Below are positions 35,245 through 44,698 of a stretch of 64,000 nucleotides of DNA, piece after piece. The stretch is from Pseudomonas sp. CC120222-01a (GTDB taxonomy: Bacteria; Pseudomonadota; Gammaproteobacteria; Pseudomonadales; Pseudomonadaceae), in assembly GCF_003097235.1 (NCBI RefSeq), contig NZ_QEQQ01000021.1, forward strand, positions 34,829-98,828. The letters are read 5' to 3'. The position numbers and the translations under genes were made by a program. The notes under the pieces are model-generated. The model was not told where the DNA came from, did no database searches, and saw only the letters and a list, made by a program, of their open reading frames with translations. Position 1 is the first letter of the stretch. Each line of letters begins with the position of its first letter.

Positions 35245-38200
35245 GTGCTCAAACGTAATTTCCCCAACCCTGCAAATGCGCGCAACGTCGCCGCCGACAC
35301 ACCTGCAGTCGATCAGCCCGTCAGCGATGCTTCACTCAGCCAGAAGATAACCGATACCTTCATCCATCAGCGGACGCCGCGATGGATCAAGGCGGCTTCT
35401 GTGGCAGACATCCGCAAGTTGCGAAGCCTGTACCTCCAGCACCACAACACCCAGAAAAAGGTGAGCGCTGCGACGGCGGCCGCAGTAACGCCCCATGCAT
35501 TTGCCGATAGCGCGTTTTCTCAAACCCTGGCAGACCTCTTGCCAGTCGGCCATCGCGTGAGCCAGTTGCTTTGGCAGGACAAGGTCCTGACGCTGGAAGG
35601 CTACTCGGTGCCTCGTTTAGAGCCCGAATACAAACTGCAGCCTGCGCTGGCGCGCCTGATGCAGAACTTTGCCGAAAATGCCACGCCGCTGGATGGCAGT
35701 GGTCTGGTTGCTGCGGGCAGCGACACGCTATTGTCGGGTGACGTGGGGAGCTTTATCGCAACCTGTCGCCAGCTGGATGTGGGGGCCCGCTATCAGACGC
35801 AGCTGGGCAGCATCTTTGAGCGAAACGCCGCCCTGCTCATGGAAGACAAGCTGGCAGGTTTCAGTCTGGCCGTGCAGGTGGCATTCCTGAGAGGCGCCAT
35901 CATGGCTGACGTCAGGGCGGCCTTGCTTGCGAGTGTCAGCGGTTCGGCACAAGCCAATGGCGAGCCCACTGCGGCCGCTGCAGCCGTACCGGCTCAGCCA
36001 GGCGATGCGCCGGTGCTCACAGCCTATCCTGGCCTGATGTCGATGTTGGGCGTACGCGTCCATGAAGCATTGTTTGTCCAGCTGCGCGGCGTCGATGACC
36101 AGGACGACGGCATTGTCGTCTACTTGCCCGGCCAGCCAGAACCGCTGCGCTGGTTCGCCTCCAAGTTGGAGTGGGTCAAGGAAATGGCCGCTTCACTCAA
36201 GCACAAGGACCAGCTCGCGGCGTTCATTCAATTGATCGCACTGAAGGACCGTGCGGCTTTCTTCAGTACATTGCAATTGCGGCTCAAGGATGACGAACCC
36301 GACCTGGAGGTGGAGGGTGATGCCCACCATGAGGCAGTTTTCAAGCGTTGGGTCGACGAGCAGATCGAGCGCGTCAAGGCGGATGCCAGGTTGCTTCTGG
36401 TGCCTACCGCCGATGCCGATGCCGATGCCAGTCGTGAACGTCTGGAAGCCTGGGCTTCGCTGGGATGGGGCCTGGCCAGCCTGGCCGGGTTCTTCATACC
36501 CGTGGTTGGGGCGCTGTTGCTCGCTCACCTGGTCACGCATGTATGCAAAGAGGTGTTCGAGGGGGGCGAGGATTGGGCGGATGGGCACGATCACGAAGCG
36601 TTGCAGCATGTTTTGAACGTTGCCGAGACGGTGGCGGCAGTTGCAGCCACCACGGCGGCAGCGGCAGGAGCAGGCGCTGCTGCCAGTGCATTCGTGCGCA
36701 GTGCTTTTGTCGATGGCCTTGAACCTGTTGGCGTTGGGCCACACACCCAGCGTTTGTGGAGCGCCGACCTGACGCCCTATCGGACCTCGGCGAACGGGGC
36801 CACGCTAGAGGATGATGGCCTCTACCACAGCGGAGCGCGGCGCCTGCTGCGTGTGGACGAGCACTACTATGAGATTCGTCAGGTTGAGAATCAGGGCCCT
36901 TGGCGCCTCCAGCATCCGCTTCGAAACACCGCTTACGGCCCGGTTGTCGAACGTAACGGCGAGCGCTTCTGGCGAGTGCGTGGCGAGCTCCCGCAAGCCT
37001 GGAACGATGAAGCAAAGTTGCTCGATCGGCTCTGGCCCCGGGAGCGTCCGCTCGATCCTCTGCAAGCGCGGCGAGTGCTGCAAGCTGCCTGCAGTGATGT
37101 CGATGAGTTGCGTGGCATTGCGGTGGAAAACCGTGCCATGCCAGCCAACTTGCGCGATACGTTGCGCCGTTTCGAGGCTGACGAGCGTATCGAGCGCTTC
37201 TTCGGCAAGCCTCCCGTTGGGGCGCGTTTCGATGATCGGGTACTGCTTGAGTGGTGCAAGCAACGCCCGGAGTTCGCTGAAATGGAAGGCGAGCGTTTGC
37301 ATGATGCACTCGAGAAGAACGCAAGCCGCCTGCGTTCGGCTCTGTTCAGGCATCTGACCGAGATCGAGCCGTCCACCGATCAGGCTGCGCAGGTGACCCG
37401 GCGTGATTTTGCCGGTTTGCCATCAGACTATGTCAGCGAACTGGTCAGGACGCTGAGTGCCTCCGAACGAGAGGTGATCGAGCTGAGGCGGCGGTTACCG
37501 TTGAGCGTGGCGCAAAGAGCCCGCTCATTGTTGCAACTGGCCAGGCTCAACCGAGCCCAGCAAGGCCTGATGTTGCGCAATGCCTATGTCGACGAGGCAG
37601 GTGAGCTGGCATTTAATCTGTTCGCGAAGGTTGATCATTGGCCGCTGAATACGCGATTGGAACTGCGGGAAAACTCCTCGTCGGGGCGACTGCTGGCGGT
37701 GCTCAACTCGCAATCGCCCGAGGCGACCCAGCAGATCCTGGTGCATCGCGACGGACAATTCACGCTGTATGACCACCGTGGTCTGGAGCTTGAGGCGCAA
37801 CCCACAGAGCCCGACGACTTCTTCCAGGCGGTTTATTGCCTGCTGGAGCCCTCGCAGCGCGAACGCCTTGATCTTGGCCAGGTGAATCCTGCCGATGCCT
37901 TGCGGCAATTGGTGTTGAGCAAACTGCCACGCGAACGTCAGCGGCTGATGAGCGCGCTCGGGCAGGTTGAAAGCAAAGGCTGGTTCAACCCAGGGCAACG
38001 ACTGCCCGATGGTCGAGTCGGTTATGCGCTCGGTGGTGGCATTTCAAGCGAGAGAGGGGCCTTTCTGCAACTGAGGCGTCGGCTGGCGGCTCTCTACGAA
38101 GACGACTCTCCTCGACAGATCCAGGAGCACATCGAGAGGGTGCTGGATACCGAGGACCCTTTCGAGCAGCTGGTTTTCGAAGAGCACAACCTGCAAATGC

Positions 38201-39825
38201 TAGAGAGCCGCCTGAGCGAGTGGGTTACTGCTGCATCAGAAGCTGAGCTGGCTGCGCGCCGTGTTGTGTCGCAGCGGCTGCGAGCGGCCTGGCGCAGGCA
38301 ACTGGATATTGATCTGGAGCATCAGGACTTCCAGGGGTATATCCTGGATCTGAGTGGGGTCCAGGTAACCTCGTTGCCTGAAATGAGTCAGGAGCTCGAC
38401 TTTCACTTCGTGACTTCCATGCTGATGGTCAACTCGCCGCTGCAAGAGGTGCCGGAATCGTTCTTCAGCTGTTTTGGTGCGTTGCGACGGGTCAATCTGT
38501 CGAGAAACAACCTGCGGGCGTTACCCATGGGGATCCGTCAGTTGGCTCAGTTGCAGCGGCTGCAACTGTCTTACAACCGCATCAGGTGGAATGATGTGGC
38601 GACAGGTATCCTTGGAGAACTTCACAACCTCATCGCACTGGATCTGAGCTTCAACCCACTGCGCACAATGGTGCTGCGCTTTACTGGGGTTCCGGTGTTG
38701 CGGCGCCTGCACCTGATGCACTGTGGTCTGCTGGAGTGGCCTGAAGGGTTGCAGCATTGTGGTCAGCTTCGCTTCGTCAACTTGAATTCCAACTTACTGA
38801 CCAGCATTCCCGACGTGATCATGCAACTGCCGTATGAGTTTCGCGCATCCATCCAGCTGGAGCGCAATGCCATTCAGCGCACGCGCCTGGAACTTCTCTA
38901 CACGCGTCCGGTGCATCTGATGCATGGCCCAAGCGCGGCGGCAGACTCGGCGCCATCCGCCAGGGCGCTGTGGGTGACAGGCGAGCAGGCAGAGGCGCGC
39001 GGTGCTCGTTGGGACCGTCTGTTTCCAGCCCAGGCTGACGATGAGCAACCAGACAGTATCCTGCGCATTCTGAGCGAGCTGCGGGAAAGTGCCGATTTCC
39101 ACAACAGGGCCTACCGAGAGGTACTTACCCGCCAGGTATGGAGCGTGCTCGATACTATGGATGCTGATGCGCAACTGGCGCAGGAGTTACGTTTGATTGC
39201 TGACGAGCCTGTCACCTGCGCAGACAGTGTTGCCGAGCGTTTCGCTGATTTACAACTGCGGGTGTTGGTCGCGAACGCTGAACGTACGGCGCCAGGTGAG
39301 CGTGATGAACTGCTGAAGCTCGGTTCTGGGCTGTTCCGCCTGAAGACACTCGAAGCCTTCATTCATGCAGATATCGAGCAGCGCCTGCAGATAACGCCCG
39401 ACCTGGATCAGATTGAAGCCAGGCTGTACTACATCGTCAATCTCGCAGCGGAACTGCAACTTCCCGGCCAGCCCGCCTCGATGAGGTTCGAGACGATCAG
39501 CGGTGGAACCGCAGCCCAGCTAACGAAAGCGCGGGCTTATGTGAGCGCGGCTGAAACCGTTGAGGCCAAGGCAGGTTTCATCAGTGAGCAGAGATTCTGG
39601 AGTACCTGGCTGCAAGCGCAGTATCCAGACGAGTTCGCGGCAGTAACCAATGAACTCGACTCGCTCGGGGCGCAACTGTATGAGACGCGCGAAAGCCTGA
39701 GTGATAGGCAATACAAGGAGCAGTGGGACGCGCTGGCAGTCGATAGGGAGGCCCGTCTGTCGCGCCTGAAGATACTACTGACCACGCAAGCGCTGGAAAC
39801 CGGCCAAACCAGTCATCCAGATTGA
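35245..39825 (+). CDS. Giant LRR protein with NEL-type E3 ubiquitin ligase-like C-terminus
   Basis: A 1526-residue protein; the GTG start has AGGAG 6 bp upstream. Residues ~40-400 and ~510-1000 are large soluble regions resembling the dermonecrotic-toxin/DUF6543-type N-terminal parts of pseudomonad LRR proteins. Two long hydrophobic stretches lie at ~402-432 and ~456-485, suggesting a membrane-inserting hairpin. Leucine-rich repeats run from ~1032 to 1195 (N-L-S-R-N-N-L-R-A-L-P, L-D-L-S-F-N-P-L). The C-terminal ~1240-1510 matches the layout of NEL domains (IpaH/SspH), with Cys1325 in T-C-A-D-S, the Cys-x-Asp active-site pattern. No classical signal peptide is seen. Likely an effector or toxin aimed at eukaryotic cells; target, delivery and activity are unproven. 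Composition looks less GC-rich than neighbours by eye. Confidence 0.8.
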   Translation: MLKRNFPNPANARNVAADTPAVDQPVSDASLSQKITDTFIHQRTPRWIKAASVADIRKLRSLYLQHHNTQKKVSAATAAAVTPHAFADSAFSQTLADLLPVGHRVSQLLWQDKVLTLEGYSVPRLEPEYKLQPALARLMQNFAENATPLDGSGLVAAGSDTLLSGDVGSFIATCRQLDVGARYQTQLGSIFERNAALLMEDKLAGFSLAVQVAFLRGAIMADVRAALLASVSGSAQANGEPTAAAAAVPAQPGDAPVLTAYPGLMSMLGVRVHEALFVQLRGVDDQDDGIVVYLPGQPEPLRWFASKLEWVKEMAASLKHKDQLAAFIQLIALKDRAAFFSTLQLRLKDDEPDLEVEGDAHHEAVFKRWVDEQIERVKADARLLLVPTADADADASRERLEAWASLGWGLASLAGFFIPVVGALLLAHLVTHVCKEVFEGGEDWADGHDHEALQHVLNVAETVAAVAATTAAAAGAGAAASAFVRSAFVDGLEPVGVGPHTQRLWSADLTPYRTSANGATLEDDGLYHSGARRLLRVDEHYYEIRQVENQGPWRLQHPLRNTAYGPVVERNGERFWRVRGELPQAWNDEAKLLDRLWPRERPLDPLQARRVLQAACSDVDELRGIAVENRAMPANLRDTLRRFEADERIERFFGKPPVGARFDDRVLLEWCKQRPEFAEMEGERLHDALEKNASRLRSALFRHLTEIEPSTDQAAQVTRRDFAGLPSDYVSELVRTLSASEREVIELRRRLPLSVAQRARSLLQLARLNRAQQGLMLRNAYVDEAGELAFNLFAKVDHWPLNTRLELRENSSSGRLLAVLNSQSPEATQQILVHRDGQFTLYDHRGLELEAQPTEPDDFFQAVYCLLEPSQRERLDLGQVNPADALRQLVLSKLPRERQRLMSALGQVESKGWFNPGQRLPDGRVGYALGGGISSERGAFLQLRRRLAALYEDDSPRQIQEHIERVLDTEDPFEQLVFEEHNLQMLESRLSEWVTAASEAELAARRVVSQRLRAAWRRQLDIDLEHQDFQGYILDLSGVQVTSLPEMSQELDFHFVTSMLMVNSPLQEVPESFFSCFGALRRVNLSRNNLRALPMGIRQLAQLQRLQLSYNRIRWNDVATGILGELHNLIALDLSFNPLRTMVLRFTGVPVLRRLHLMHCGLLEWPEGLQHCGQLRFVNLNSNLLTSIPDVIMQLPYEFRASIQLERNAIQRTRLELLYTRPVHLMHGPSAAADSAPSARALWVTGEQAEARGARWDRLFPAQADDEQPDSILRILSELRESADFHNRAYREVLTRQVWSVLDTMDADAQLAQELRLIADEPVTCADSVAERFADLQLRVLVANAERTAPGERDELLKLGSGLFRLKTLEAFIHADIEQRLQITPDLDQIEARLYYIVNLAAELQLPGQPASMRFETISGGTAAQLTKARAYVSAAETVEAKAGFISEQRFWSTWLQAQYPDEFAAVTNELDSLGAQLYETRESLSDRQYKEQWDALAVDREARLSRLKILLTTQALETGQTSHPD

Positions 39826-39844
39826 CGGCTTAGGCCATTGCCCC

Positions 39845-39861
39845 CGCGCCGCCGCGGCGCG
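39845..39861. other. Perfect 17-bp GC palindrome upstream of the acyl-CoA operon
   Basis: CGCGCCGCCGCGGCGCG: two 8-bp arms around a single central C, 20 bp after the stop of the LRR/NEL-like gene and 54 bp before the acyl-CoA synthetase. There is no T tract, so it is not a standard terminator; it could be an RNA hairpin or an operator. Confidence 0.35.
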
Positions 39862-39915
39862 AACATCCTCGGACCGATGGTTCAACTCCAAAAACAAGAA
39901 ACCAGGAGTCCGACG

Positions 39916-41562
39916 ATGCGCGATTACGCCGAGGCCATTCGTGCGTTCGGCCATGCCCAGGCCGCCGCCGCGGCGCTGCATGGCGAGCTCACCGCCCTCA
40001 ATGCCTGTGTCGAATGCTGTGACCGCCATGCCGGGGCCGGCAAGCTGGCGCTGGTCTGCGAAGACCGTGACGGCAACAGTGCCCGTTACAGTTTCGACCA
40101 GCTCAAAGTCCAGGCCGCCCGCTTCGCCAATGTGCTCAAGGCGCAAGGTGTGTGCTCCGGAGATCGGGTCGCCGGCCTGATGCCGCGCACCGCCGAGCTG
40201 CTGGTGACGATTCTCGCCACCTGGCGACTGGGCGCGGTTTACCAGCCGTTGTTCACCGCCTTCGGCCCCAAGGCCATCGAGCATCGCCTGGAGCAGTCCG
40301 GTGCTCGCGTAGTCGTCACCGACGCGCAGAATCGCGCCAAGCTCGACGATGTACAGGGCTGCCCAACGATCATCACGGTCAAGGCCCGCAGTGGCGAGCT
40401 GGATTTTCGCCAGTGCCTGGAGGCTGCGAGTGATGTCTGCGAGCCCGTGATGCGTTGCGGGGATGACCCGTTCCTGCTGATGTTTACATCCGGTACCACT
40501 GGCCCCGCCAAGCCGCTGGAAGTGCCGCTGCGCGCCATCGTTGCCTTCCAGGGCTACATGCGCGATGCCATCGACCTGCGTCCCGATGATCACTTCTGGA
40601 ACCTGGCCGATCCGGGCTGGGCCTATGGCCTGTACTACGCGGTCACCGGGCCGCTGGCGTTGGGCTGCGCTACCACCTTCTACGATGGCCCGTTCAGCGT
40701 CGACAGCTGCGCGCGGGTGATCGACAAGCTGGGTATCACCAACCTCGCGGGTTCACCTACGGCATACCGTTTGCTGATCGCTGCCGGCAAAGACTTCTCG
40801 ACACCGATCAAAGGCCGCCTGCGGGTCGTCAGCAGCGCCGGCGAACCCCTCAACCCGGAAGTAATCCGCTGGTTCGCCGATGAACTGGGCGTCACCATCC
40901 ACGACCATTACGGCCAGACCGAACTGGGCATGGTGCTGTGCAACCACCACGGCCTGCAGCATCCCGTGCACCAAGGTTCAGCCGGGTTCGCCATCCCCGG
41001 TCACCGCATCGTCGTACTGGGCGAGCAGGGCAATGAATTGCCGGCAGGCCAGCCGGGCATCCTGGCGGTGGACCGCGAGCAATCGCCGCTGTGCTGGTTT
41101 GGCGGCTACCACGGTTTGCCGACCAAGGCCTTCGTCGGTAAGTACTACCTCAGCGGCGACACCGTCGAACTGAATCAGGATGGCAGCATCAGCTTTGTTG
41201 GCCGCAGCGATGACGTGATTACCACATCCGGATATCGTGTGGGTCCGTTCGACGTGGAAAGCGCGCTGATCGAGCACCCGGCGGTGATCGAAGCGGCAGT
41301 TATCGGCAAACCGGACCCCGAGCGCACCGAGCTGATCAAGGCCTTCGTCGTATTGGCCAACGGATACCAGGGCAGCGCCGAACTGGAGGAAGCCCTGCGT
41401 CAGCACGTGCGCAAGCGCCTCTATGCGCATGCCTACCCCAGAGAAATCGAATTCGTCAGTGAGCTGCCCAAGACCCCGAGCGGCAAGCTGCAACGCTTCA
41501 TCCTGCGCAATCAGGAAGTCGCCAAACAACAAGCGCAACAGGCCACCCCTGCCAGCGCCTGA
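39916..41562 (+). CDS. Acyl-CoA synthetase (AMP-forming)
   Basis: A 548-residue ANL-superfamily ligase that activates a carboxylic acid to its CoA thioester via an acyl-adenylate. The AMP-binding P-loop is F-T-S-G-T-T-G-P-A-K-P; later motifs include H-D-H-Y-G-Q-T-E, G-R-S-D-D-V-I-T-T-S-G-Y-R-V-G-P-F and the C-terminal catalytic lysine in P-K-T-P-S-G-K-L-Q-R. The start M-R-D-Y-A-E follows AGGAG; an upstream frame opening at 39838 is spurious. The motifs resemble medium/short-chain acyl-CoA (acetyl-like) synthetases. It is the first gene of a five-gene beta-oxidation operon, suggesting a short or branched fatty acid substrate. Confidence 0.9.
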   Translation: MRDYAEAIRAFGHAQAAAAALHGELTALNACVECCDRHAGAGKLALVCEDRDGNSARYSFDQLKVQAARFANVLKAQGVCSGDRVAGLMPRTAELLVTILATWRLGAVYQPLFTAFGPKAIEHRLEQSGARVVVTDAQNRAKLDDVQGCPTIITVKARSGELDFRQCLEAASDVCEPVMRCGDDPFLLMFTSGTTGPAKPLEVPLRAIVAFQGYMRDAIDLRPDDHFWNLADPGWAYGLYYAVTGPLALGCATTFYDGPFSVDSCARVIDKLGITNLAGSPTAYRLLIAAGKDFSTPIKGRLRVVSSAGEPLNPEVIRWFADELGVTIHDHYGQTELGMVLCNHHGLQHPVHQGSAGFAIPGHRIVVLGEQGNELPAGQPGILAVDREQSPLCWFGGYHGLPTKAFVGKYYLSGDTVELNQDGSISFVGRSDDVITTSGYRVGPFDVESALIEHPAVIEAAVIGKPDPERTELIKAFVVLANGYQGSAELEEALRQHVRKRLYAHAYPREIEFVSELPKTPSGKLQRFILRNQEVAKQQAQQATPASA

Positions 41563-41576
41563 AAAGGAACGAGATC

Positions 41577-42344
41577 ATGCAGATAGCCAACAAACACTTC
41601 ATCGTCAGCGGCGCTGCATCCGGGCTGGGTGCTGCCACCGCGCAGATGCTGATCGAAGCCGGCGCCAAGGTCATGCTGGTCGACCTCAATGCCCAGGCCG
41701 TCGAGGCCAAGGCCGGCGAACTGGGTGATAACGCCCGCTTCGCAGTCGCCGATATCAGCGACGAGCAGGCTGCCCAGGCGGCAGTCGATTCAGCCGTCGC
41801 GGCCTTTGGCAGCCTCCACGGGCTTGTCAACTGCGCCGGTATCGTCGGTGCCGAGAAAGTGTTGGGCAAGCAAGGGCCGCACGGCCTGGCCAGCTTCGCC
41901 AAAGTCATCAACGTGAACCTTGTCGGTAGTTTCAATCTGCTGCGCCTGGCGGCATCGGCCATGGCCGAAGGTGCTGCCGATGAAGGTGGCGAAAGGGGGG
42001 TGATCATCAACACCGCCTCCATCGCCGCCTACGACGGCCAGATCGGCCAGGCCGCCTACGCGGCATCCAAGGGTGCGATTGCCAGCCTGACCTTGCCAGC
42101 CGCGCGCGAACTGGCGCGGTACGGCATTCGCGTGATGACCATTGCCCCAGGCATTTTCGAAACGCCGATGATGGCCGGCATGACCGATGAAGTGCGTGCA
42201 TCGCTGTCGGCTGGCGTACCGTTCCCGCCGCGCCTGGGCCGTCCACAGGAATATGCCGCGCTGGCCCGCCACATCATCGAGAACAGCATGCTCAATGGCG
42301 AGGTGATCCGCCTCGACGGCGCACTGCGCATGGCTGCCAAGTAA
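41577..42344 (+). CDS. SDR 3-hydroxyacyl-CoA dehydrogenase (type II, HSD10-like)
   Basis: A 255-residue short-chain dehydrogenase resembling HSD17B10-type 3-hydroxyacyl-CoA dehydrogenases. Cofactor motif S-G-A-A-S-G-L-G at the N-terminus with an acidic D-L-N after the second strand, fitting NAD+. Catalytic Tyr161 and Lys165 lie in Y-A-A-S-K, and the family hallmark A-P-G-I-F-E-T-P-M follows. It would oxidise a 3-hydroxyacyl-CoA (for example 2-methyl-3-hydroxybutyryl-CoA) before thiolysis by the next gene product. It is 14 bp after the synthetase and 11 bp before the thiolase. Confidence 0.92.
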   Translation: MQIANKHFIVSGAASGLGAATAQMLIEAGAKVMLVDLNAQAVEAKAGELGDNARFAVADISDEQAAQAAVDSAVAAFGSLHGLVNCAGIVGAEKVLGKQGPHGLASFAKVINVNLVGSFNLLRLAASAMAEGAADEGGERGVIINTASIAAYDGQIGQAAYAASKGAIASLTLPAARELARYGIRVMTIAPGIFETPMMAGMTDEVRASLSAGVPFPPRLGRPQEYAALARHIIENSMLNGEVIRLDGALRMAAK

Positions 42345-42355
42345 GGAGAATGCAC

Positions 42356-43549
42356 ATGTCCCTCGCCAATGACCCAATCGTTATCGTCAGCGCCGTGCGC
42401 ACGCCCATGGGCGGCCTGCAGGGCGACCTCAAGAGCCTGACCGCGCCGCAACTGGGCAGCGCGGCCATTCGTGGTGCCGTCGAGCGCGCCGGTATCGATG
42501 CCGCCAGTGTCGAGCAGGTGCTGTTCGGCTGCGTGTTGCCCGCCGGCCAGGGCCAGGCTCCGGCGCGCCAGGCGGCACTCGGCGCCGGGCTGGACAAGCA
42601 CACCACCTGCACCACCCTGAACAAGATGTGCGGTTCGGGCATGCAGGCGGCGATCATGGCCCATGACCTGCTGTTGGCCGGCAGTGCCGACGTGGTGGTG
42701 GCCGGTGGCATGGAAAGCATGACCAACGCCCCGTATCTGCTGGACAAGGCCCGTGGCGGCTACCGCATGGGCCACGGCAAGATCATCGACCACATGTTCA
42801 TGGATGGCCTGGAGGACGCTTACGACAAAGGCCGCTTGATGGGCACCTTCGCCGAGGACTGCGCCCAGGCCAATGCCTTCAGTCGCGAAGCCCAGGACCA
42901 GTTCGCCATCACCTCGCTGACCCGCGCCCAGGACGCTATCAAGAGCGGCCGTTTCGCTGCCGAGATCGTCCCGGTGGAGGTCACCGAGGGCAAGGAGAAG
43001 CGCGTCATCAAGGACGACGAGCAGCCACCCAAGGCGCGTCTGGACAAGATCCCGCAGCTCAAGCCGGCCTTCCGCGAAGGTGGCACGGTGACCGCCGCCA
43101 ACTCCAGCTCCATTTCTGATGGTGCGGCGGCGCTGGTGCTGATGCGCCGCTCCGAAGCCGACAAACGCGGCCTCAAGCCACTGGCGGTGATCCACGGTCA
43201 CGCGGCCTTCGCCGATACTCCGGCGCTGTTCCCGACGGCGCCGATCGGTGCCATCGACAAACTGATGAAGCGCACCGGCTGGAGCCTCGCTGAGGTCGAC
43301 CTGTTCGAGATCAACGAAGCCTTCGCCGTGGTTACCCTGGCGGCCATGAAGCACCTCGATCTGCCCCACGACAAGGTCAACATCCATGGCGGCGCCTGCG
43401 CCCTGGGCCATCCGATTGGCGCTTCGGGCGCTCGCATCCTGGTGACCCTGCTGTCGGCCTTGCGCCAGAACAACCTGCGCCGTGGCGTGGCGGCCATCTG
43501 CATCGGCGGTGGCGAGGCCACGGCCATGGCTGTCGAATGCCTGTATTGA
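42356..43549 (+). CDS. Acetyl-CoA C-acyltransferase (thiolase)
   Basis: A 397-residue thiolase that cleaves 3-ketoacyl-CoA to acetyl-CoA and a shortened acyl-CoA. Catalytic nucleophile Cys92 in N-K-M-C-G-S-G-M, second motif N-E-A-F-A, His in G-G-A-C-A-L-G-H-P-I-G-A-S-G and the final Cys in C-I-G-G-G-E-A. I start at 42356 (M-S-L-A-N-D-P) because AAGGAG lies 7 bp upstream, whereas the ATG at 42350 abuts it. In pseudomonads this gene is sometimes called fadAx. Confidence 0.94.
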   Translation: MSLANDPIVIVSAVRTPMGGLQGDLKSLTAPQLGSAAIRGAVERAGIDAASVEQVLFGCVLPAGQGQAPARQAALGAGLDKHTTCTTLNKMCGSGMQAAIMAHDLLLAGSADVVVAGGMESMTNAPYLLDKARGGYRMGHGKIIDHMFMDGLEDAYDKGRLMGTFAEDCAQANAFSREAQDQFAITSLTRAQDAIKSGRFAAEIVPVEVTEGKEKRVIKDDEQPPKARLDKIPQLKPAFREGGTVTAANSSSISDGAAALVLMRRSEADKRGLKPLAVIHGHAAFADTPALFPTAPIGAIDKLMKRTGWSLAEVDLFEINEAFAVVTLAAMKHLDLPHDKVNIHGGACALGHPIGASGARILVTLLSALRQNNLRRGVAAICIGGGEATAMAVECLY

Positions 43550-43557
43550 GGTGAACC

Positions 43558-44685
43558 ATGCTGGTAACTGACGAGCAACAACAGATCGCCGATGCGGTAC
43601 GCGCTTTTGCCCAGGAGCGCCTCAAGCCGTTTGCCGAGCAATGGGACAAGGAACACCGCTTCCCGAAGGAGGCCATCGAGGAGATGGCCGAGCTCGGCCT
43701 CTTCGGCATGCTGGTGCCGGAGCAGTGGGGCGGCAGTGACACCGGTTACGTGGCCTATGCCATGGCGCTGGAAGAGATCGCCGCCGGTGACGGTGCCTGT
43801 TCGACCATCATGAGCGTGCACAACTCGGTGGGTTGCGTGCCGATCCTGCGCTTCGGCAATGAACAGCAAAAAGAGCAGTTCCTCACCCCCCTGGCCATGG
43901 GCTCGATGCTCGGGGCATTCGCCCTGACCGAGCCGCAGGCCGGTTCGGATGCCAGCAGCCTGAAGGCACGTGCACGGCTTGAGGGTGACCACTACGTGCT
44001 TGACGGTAGTAAGCAGTTCATCACCTCCGGGCAGAATGCCGGTGTGGTGATCGTCTTTGCCGTGACCGATCCGCAGGCCGGCAAGCGTGGCATCAGCGCC
44101 TTCATCGTGCCTACCGATTCGCCCGGCTACCAGGTGGCGAGGGTCGAAGACAAGCTCGGCCAGCACGCCTCCGATACCTGCCAGATCGTCTTCGACAATG
44201 TGCGTGTGCCCGCGGCCAACCGACTGGGCGAGGAAGGCGAGGGTTACAAGATCGCCCTGGCCAACCTCGAAGGCGGTCGTATCGGTATTGCGTCGCAGGC
44301 AGTCGGCATGGCGCGTGCGGCCTTCGAAGTGGCGCGCGACTATGCCAACGAGCGGCAAAGCTTTGGTAAGCCGCTGATCGAGCACCAGGCCGTAGCCTTC
44401 CGCCTGGCCGACATGGCGACGAAGATTGCCGTAGCCCGGCAGATGGTGCTTCACGCCGCTGCATTGCGTGATGCCGGGCGCCCGGCGTTGGTGGAAGCGT
44501 CGATGGCCAAGCTTTTCGCCTCGGAAATGGCCGAAAAGGTCTGTTCGGATGCCTTGCAGACCATGGGCGGATATGGCTATCTGAGCGACTTCCCGCTGGA
44601 GCGGATCTACCGCGACGTTCGGGTCTGCCAGATTTATGAAGGCACCAGCGACATTCAGCGCATGGTCATTGCGCGCAATCTTTGA
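43558..44685 (+). CDS. Acyl-CoA dehydrogenase
   Basis: A 375-residue FAD-dependent acyl-CoA dehydrogenase. Flavin-contact region F-A-L-T-E-P-Q-A-G-S-D-A, C-terminal Q-T-M-G-G-Y-G-Y motif and the catalytic base Glu361 in Q-I-Y-E-G-T-S, the position used by short/medium-chain enzymes. It introduces the 2,3-double bond and passes electrons to ETF. It follows the thiolase by 8 bp and precedes enoyl-CoA hydratase by 13 bp. The chain-length preference cannot be fixed from sequence alone. Confidence 0.93.
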   Translation: MLVTDEQQQIADAVRAFAQERLKPFAEQWDKEHRFPKEAIEEMAELGLFGMLVPEQWGGSDTGYVAYAMALEEIAAGDGACSTIMSVHNSVGCVPILRFGNEQQKEQFLTPLAMGSMLGAFALTEPQAGSDASSLKARARLEGDHYVLDGSKQFITSGQNAGVVIVFAVTDPQAGKRGISAFIVPTDSPGYQVARVEDKLGQHASDTCQIVFDNVRVPAANRLGEEGEGYKIALANLEGGRIGIASQAVGMARAAFEVARDYANERQSFGKPLIEHQAVAFRLADMATKIAVARQMVLHAAALRDAGRPALVEASMAKLFASEMAEKVCSDALQTMGGYGYLSDFPLERIYRDVRVCQIYEGTSDIQRMVIARNL

Positions 44686-44698
44686 AGGAGCAGTCTGC

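Noticed and set aside
39845..39861. Intrinsic terminator after the LRR/NEL-like gene
   Set aside because: The palindrome lacks a T tract and has only one central base; listed as an unassigned structure.
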